NCBI GenBank assembly: GCA_900320765.1
Contig: ONTN01000042.1
Span: 1 to 9,496, forward strand
Reading direction: 5' to 3'
DNA length: 9,496 nucleotides
From: an uncultured Eubacteriales bacterium
Lineage (GTDB): Bacteria; Bacillota; Clostridia; Oscillospirales; Oscillospiraceae
This document shows positions 5,688 through 9,496 of this stretch, piece by piece. The notes under the pieces were generated by a model, which ran no database searches, was not told the DNA's origin, and worked only from the letters and a program-made list of their open reading frames with translations. Within the stretch, counting starts at the first letter, position 1; the number at the start of each line of letters is the position of its first letter. The position numbers and the translations under genes are program-made.

Positions 5688-8126
5688 ATGGATAAATCAG
5701 AATTTGAAAAGCGGTATGCAGCCGCGAGAAAAAAGGTAATAGAGAAGGAGTTTTCCTCTCTCAACGATATGCAGAGAAAGGCCGTTCTCACGACCGAGGG
5801 GCCGCTTCTCCTGCTCGCGGGAGCCGGGAGCGGAAAGACCACGGTGCTGATAAACAGGATAGTAAACCTCATCCGCTACGGCAGAGGCTCGGATTCGTCT
5901 GAGGTGCCATCGTGGGCGACTGAGGACGATCTTATTCTCCTTGAGGCTGCGGCGCAGAGCTCCTCAAAGCCGACGGAGGAGGAGAGAGCTCTTTGCCGCG
6001 TAGAGCCCGCCGAGCCGTGGAGGATACTCGCGATAACCTTTACGAACAAGGCGGCGGACGAGCTTAAGGTCAGACTTGAAAGGGCTCTCGGCGACGTCGC
6101 CTCGGATATCTGGGCGATGACCTTCCACTCCGCCTGCGTTCGGATACTGCGCCGCCATATCGAGCTTTTGGGCTACACTAAGAGCTTTACGATCTACGAT
6201 TCATCCGATTCGCAGTCCGTTATGAAGCGCGTTCTGAGGGACGCCGGAATAGACGAGAAGGTGCTTCCCGTAAAGAGCGTTCTCGGGATAGTGAGCCGGG
6301 CGAAGGATTCCCTTCAAAGCCCGGAGACCTTCGCGGACGAGGCGCAGAAGAGCTACGACGCGAGGGCGAAGATCGCCGCCTCGGCGTATGTTGAGTATCA
6401 GAAGCGCCTTAAAAGCGCGGACGCGGTGGATTTTGACGATCTCATTTACCTCACGGTAAAGCTCTTGAGCGATAATAAAGAGGTGCGCGATTATTACAGG
6501 CGCTATTTCAGATACGTTCTTGTGGACGAGTATCAGGATACAAGCCTATTGCAGTACCGCCTCGTAAGCCTTCTGACAGGGGAGAACGGGAACATTTGTG
6601 TGGTGGGCGACGACGATCAGAGCATTTACCGATTCCGCGGGGCTACGATCGAAAACATTCTGTCGTTCGAGGAGAACTATAAAAACGCCCGCTCGATAAA
6701 GCTGGAGCAGAACTACCGCTCCACGGGTCATATCCTCGACGCGGCGAACTCGGTCATCAAAAACAACAGGGGCAGAAAGGGAAAGCACCTCTGGACGGAT
6801 CTCGGTGAAGGTGAGAAGCCGAGACTGTACGTCGCCGGAAACGAGGACGAGGAGGCCGCATACATAGCCGCAAGGGTGCTTGAGGCCGTAGCCGCCGGGG
6901 ATAATTTCCGGGATTTTGCCGTGCTTTACAGGATGAACGCCCAGTCGAACAGGCTGGAATACGCCTTCAAGCGGCAGGGAATACCGTACAGAGTTATCGG
7001 CGGTATGCGCTTTTTTGACAGAGCCGAGATTAAGGACGTGACGAGCTATCTCTGCGCCGTTCAGAATCCGGCGGACGATCTGAGGCTGATGCGGATAATC
7101 AATATGCCGCCGAGGGGTATAGGCGCCGCGACGCTCGAGACTCTGCGGATAAAGGCCGCGGAGACGGGAAAGCCAGTATTCTCTGTAATCCTCGACTCAG
7201 CGCATATTCCCGAGCTTTCAAGGTCGAGCAAAAAGCTTATGGAATTTGCGAAGCTCCTCCTTGAGCTTCGCGCCGAGAGCGGTTCGAGGCCGCTCGACGA
7301 GTTTTACGATATCCTGCTCGATAAAACAGGGTATCTCGCCTACCTCGGCGACGGGGACGAGAATATCGCAAAGGTGGAGAATATCAAGGAGCTCAAGTCG
7401 AATATCGTGAGCTATATGGAGCACGAAGAGGCGCCGACCCTCGCAGGCTTCCTCGACGAGATCGCCCTTTATACCGACCTCGACAGCCTTGAGGACAAGG
7501 ATAACAGCGTTATTATGATGACGATGCACGCCGCGAAGGGGCTTGAGTTTCCGTGGGTCTTTGTCGCTGGTATGGAGGACGGTATATTCCCCTCGATACG
7601 CTCTATAGGCGAGGAGAGCGAGATGGAAGAGGAGCGCAGGCTCTGCTACGTCGCCCTCACGAGAGCAAAGCGCCATTTGATACTTACCGCCGCGAAGCAG
7701 AGAATGCTTTACGGCAGGACCTCGAGCAACACGATTTCCCGCTTCGTGGACGAGATACCGGAGAAGCATATAGATAAGCCCGAGGAGCGCCCGACCTATT
7801 CCGGACGGTACGACAGCGACGACGTCTTTGGCTTCGACGAGAGACCGAGATACGGCTACTACCAGGAGAGACGGGCTTCAAGTCCGAAGCCGGTATCGAG
7901 ACCCGCGGCAAAGCCTGCCGTGCCGAAGCCGATCACCCCTGCAGCGAAAAAGCCGCTTATAGAGCTCAAGCCGGGCGACAGGATAGTGCACAGATCCTTT
8001 GGAGCCGGAGAGGTGAAGAGCGTTACGCCTATGCCGGGCGACGCCCTCGTGACCGTTGCCTTCGACAGCGCGGGCGAGAAAAAGATGCTTCTTAAGACTG
8101 CGAGCGCATTTATTACGAAAGAGTGA
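5688..8126 (+). CDS. pcrA: ATP-dependent DNA helicase of the PcrA/UvrD family
   Basis: This 812-residue superfamily 1A 3'-5' helicase acts in nucleotide excision repair, in clearing proteins from DNA and in removing stalled RNA polymerase. Motifs in order are: Q motif LNDMQRKAV (25-33); Walker A AGAGSGKT (44-51, Lys50); Ia ITFTNKAADEL (about 116-126); II DEYQDT (280-285); III VVGDDDQSIYRFRG (305-318); IV LEQNYRST (339-346); V MHAAKGLEFPW (about 613-623); and VI EEERRLCYVALTRAKR (about 647-662). A proline- and lysine-rich linker (about 731-757) leads to a C-terminal Tudor-like domain starting PGDRIVHRSFGAGEV (about 762-776), which in PcrA contacts RNA polymerase. About 40 extra residues (65-110) lie between Walker A and motif Ia. 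The ribosome site is weak (GGGG at 5674-5677). It is first in an operon with the phosphatase and methyltransferase genes. Confidence 0.96.
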   Translation: MDKSEFEKRYAAARKKVIEKEFSSLNDMQRKAVLTTEGPLLLLAGAGSGKTTVLINRIVNLIRYGRGSDSSEVPSWATEDDLILLEAAAQSSSKPTEEERALCRVEPAEPWRILAITFTNKAADELKVRLERALGDVASDIWAMTFHSACVRILRRHIELLGYTKSFTIYDSSDSQSVMKRVLRDAGIDEKVLPVKSVLGIVSRAKDSLQSPETFADEAQKSYDARAKIAASAYVEYQKRLKSADAVDFDDLIYLTVKLLSDNKEVRDYYRRYFRYVLVDEYQDTSLLQYRLVSLLTGENGNICVVGDDDQSIYRFRGATIENILSFEENYKNARSIKLEQNYRSTGHILDAANSVIKNNRGRKGKHLWTDLGEGEKPRLYVAGNEDEEAAYIAARVLEAVAAGDNFRDFAVLYRMNAQSNRLEYAFKRQGIPYRVIGGMRFFDRAEIKDVTSYLCAVQNPADDLRLMRIINMPPRGIGAATLETLRIKAAETGKPVFSVILDSAHIPELSRSSKKLMEFAKLLLELRAESGSRPLDEFYDILLDKTGYLAYLGDGDENIAKVENIKELKSNIVSYMEHEEAPTLAGFLDEIALYTDLDSLEDKDNSVIMMTMHAAKGLEFPWVFVAGMEDGIFPSIRSIGEESEMEEERRLCYVALTRAKRHLILTAAKQRMLYGRTSSNTISRFVDEIPEKHIDKPEERPTYSGRYDSDDVFGFDERPRYGYYQERRASSPKPVSRPAAKPAVPKPITPAAKKPLIELKPGDRIVHRSFGAGEVKSVTPMPGDALVTVAFDSAGEKKMLLKTASAFITKE

Positions 8127-8130
8127 GACA

Positions 8131-8772
8131 ATGAAATACGACGCCGTGCTTTTCGATATGGACGGGACCGTTATGGAGACGGCGCCCGGCGTGATAAACG
8201 GGTTTAAGTACGCCCTAAATAAGCTGAACATTCCCTTCCCTGATGTGCCTGAGCGCCTTTTTCTGGGCCCTCCGCTCGATTATTCGCTGCGGGAATACGT
8301 GCTTCTTCCCGAGAAGCTGATACCCGAGGCCGTGAGGCAGTACAGGGTGTATTATAACGATATCGGCATTATGGAGTGCGAGGTGTACGAAGGGGTGCGC
8401 GAGCTTTTGGAGCTACTTAACGCCCGCGGGGTAAAATGCCTCGTCGCGTCCTCAAAGCCCGAGCCGTTTGTTAACCGCATTCTCCGCTCGTTCGGGCTTG
8501 ACGGTCTGTTCTTCTTTGCCGCAGGCTCGGATATAAACGGCAAGTGGGGCACAAAGGAGGAGGTCATAAAGCGCGCCCTCCGCCTCGGCGAGGTAAAGGA
8601 CGCCTCACGCTGCCTTATGGTCGGAGACAGATATTACGATATAAACGGCGCCAAGGCGCTCGGCATCGACTCATGCGGCATACTCTGGGGTTACGGAGTG
8701 CGCGAGGAATTCGAGGAGTCCGGCGCGACGTACATTGTGGAAAAACCGAAGGAGATAGCTGATATTATATGA
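8131..8772 (+). CDS. HAD-superfamily phosphatase (HAD-IA, phosphoglycolate-phosphatase-like)
   Basis: This 213-residue hydrolase should dephosphorylate a small metabolite through an aspartyl-phosphate intermediate. Motif I is LFDMDGT with nucleophile D9 and acid/base D11. Motif II is VASSKPEP (Ser107 or Ser108), motif III Lys142 in GTKEE, and motif IV GDRYYD with D166 and D170. FLGPPLDYSLREY (44-56) lies in the cap region, as in phosphoglycolate-phosphatase-like and 5'-nucleotidase-like members. The true substrate cannot be read from sequence. The frame is open upstream to an ATG at 8056, inside pcrA, but the protein aligns from the ATG at 8131 just before motif I. That start lies 4 bases after the pcrA stop and lacks a strong ribosome site, suggesting translational coupling. 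The stop overlaps the next gene as ATGA. Confidence 0.9.
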   Translation: MKYDAVLFDMDGTVMETAPGVINGFKYALNKLNIPFPDVPERLFLGPPLDYSLREYVLLPEKLIPEAVRQYRVYYNDIGIMECEVYEGVRELLELLNARGVKCLVASSKPEPFVNRILRSFGLDGLFFFAAGSDINGKWGTKEEVIKRALRLGEVKDASRCLMVGDRYYDINGAKALGIDSCGILWGYGVREEFEESGATYIVEKPKEIADII

Positions 8773-9496
8773 ATATGAGATTGTGCGCGCCCTGCCTTTT
8801 CGGGCTTGAGGGCCCTCTTGCAAACGAGCTTAAGCATATGGGAATGAAGGACGTGATGGCCGAAAACGGCCGCGTCCGCTTTACGGGCACCGACTTGGAC
8901 GTCGCAAGGGCGAATATCAGGAGCCGTTTCGCAGAAAGGATACTTGTCGAGCTCGGCTCGTTTAAGGCTCTTACCTTCGACGAGCTTTTCGAGGGGACGA
9001 AAAGACTTGAGTGGGAGAGCTTTATCCCTCGGGACGGAGCCTTCCCCGTCAAGGGCTATTCCATAGATTCCGAGCTGCACTCCGTACCGGACTGCCAGAA
9101 GATAATAAAGAAGGCCGTCAGCGTAAGGCTCGGAGCGAAGTATTCCGAGAAGTGGCTTCCCGAGACAGGAGCGACGTATCAGATACAGTTTTCAATAATG
9201 AAAAACGAGGTCTGCCTTTTCCTCGATACGACAGGCGTCGGCCTGCATAAGCGGGGCTACCGCCCGGCTCAGGTCGCCGCCCCTCTGCGCGAGACGCTGG
9301 CGGCGGCTATGGTCGATATCGCCGGATACAGGGGCAGGGGCGACTTCGCCGACCCATTCTGCGGCAGCGGCACGATAGCGATAGAGGCCGCCCTTGCGGC
9401 TAAGGGCAGAGCTCCCGGCCTCCTGCGCTCCTTCTCCGCTCAGAGTTGGAACGCATTTGGCAAAAATATATGGAAAAACGCCGCCGAGGAGGCGAG
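8769..9496 (+). CDS. THUMP-domain class I rRNA guanine-N2-methyltransferase (RlmL/YpsC type), 5' part
   Basis: This gene runs off the right edge with 242 codons visible. It resembles the SAM-dependent methyltransferases that modify a guanine of 23S rRNA (RlmL in E. coli, YpsC in Bacillus). The N-terminus (about 1-60) is the ferredoxin-like part, followed by a THUMP domain (about 60-155) that binds RNA. LHKRGYRPAQVAAPLRETLA (159-178) leads into the Rossmann methyltransferase. The SAM-binding motif DPFCGSGTIAIEAAL spans 195-209, followed by APGLLRSF. The ATG at 8769 overlaps the phosphatase stop as ATGA, with GGAG at 8751-8754 14 bases upstream. A second ATG at 8775 is possible but further from that site. 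The catalytic NPPY-type motif would lie beyond the window. The exact target base is inferred from family only. Confidence 0.9.
   Translation, partial: MNMRLCAPCLFGLEGPLANELKHMGMKDVMAENGRVRFTGTDLDVARANIRSRFAERILVELGSFKALTFDELFEGTKRLEWESFIPRDGAFPVKGYSIDSELHSVPDCQKIIKKAVSVRLGAKYSEKWLPETGATYQIQFSIMKNEVCLFLDTTGVGLHKRGYRPAQVAAPLRETLAAAMVDIAGYRGRGDFADPFCGSGTIAIEAALAAKGRAPGLLRSFSAQSWNAFGKNIWKNAAEEA

Noticed and set aside
8056..8130. A 25-residue N-terminal extension of the HAD phosphatase from the ATG at 8056
   Set aside because: It would overlap the conserved C-terminal domain of PcrA by 71 bases. The extra residues look like a shadow of that frame, and HAD proteins begin just before motif I.
1..9496. 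CRISPR array, insertion sequence, tRNA or rRNA
   Set aside because: No regularly spaced repeats, transposase motifs, terminal inverted repeats, tRNA arms or rRNA segments were found on reading both strands by eye.

Overview
The window looks like chromosomal DNA of a Gram-positive Clostridia-type bacterium (Firmicutes), probably an anaerobe of the gut or a similar habitat. Three observations support this. The topoisomerase pair is of the divergent kind found beside ordinary gyrase in clostridia. One gene encodes S-layer-homology (SLH) repeats behind a signal peptide. The Shine-Dalgarno sites match the Firmicute 16S tail. Coding DNA is moderately GC-rich but uses the rare isoleucine codon ATA heavily, while the gaps between genes are AT-rich with clear sigma-A-like promoters. 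The assignment rests on protein resemblance only; no rRNA or tRNA is present to confirm it.

Layout. Positions 1-2670 (minus strand) hold a type IIA topoisomerase operon: a complete B subunit (parE-like), then a 20-base gap, then the first 220 codons of the A subunit (parC-like), which runs off the left edge. Positions 2671-2830 are a divergent control region with a promoter for each side and an 18-bp perfect palindrome lying over the parE -10 box. Positions 2831-4663 (plus) encode a secreted protein with three SLH repeats fused to a complete serpin domain, the most unusual gene here. Positions 4664-4890 hold a strong hairpin and then about 100 bases rich in nested and competing helices, a candidate structured RNA of unknown type. 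Positions 4891-5463 (plus) encode a family 4 (iron-sulfur) uracil-DNA glycosylase. Positions 5464-5687 are AT-rich and contain a textbook intrinsic terminator and the promoter of the next unit. Positions 5688-9496 (plus) form a tightly packed operon: a PcrA/UvrD-type helicase, a HAD-family phosphatase, and the first 242 codons of a THUMP-domain rRNA methyltransferase (RlmL/YpsC type) cut by the right edge.

How the genes relate. Topoisomerase, uracil-DNA glycosylase and helicase all serve DNA topology and repair, and the methyltransferase serves ribosome maturation, so this is mostly housekeeping territory. The SLH-serpin has its own promoter and downstream hairpin and looks like an accessory cell-surface gene placed among them. 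It probably displays a serine-protease inhibitor on the cell wall. I see no insertion sequence, CRISPR array, phage gene, tRNA or rRNA.
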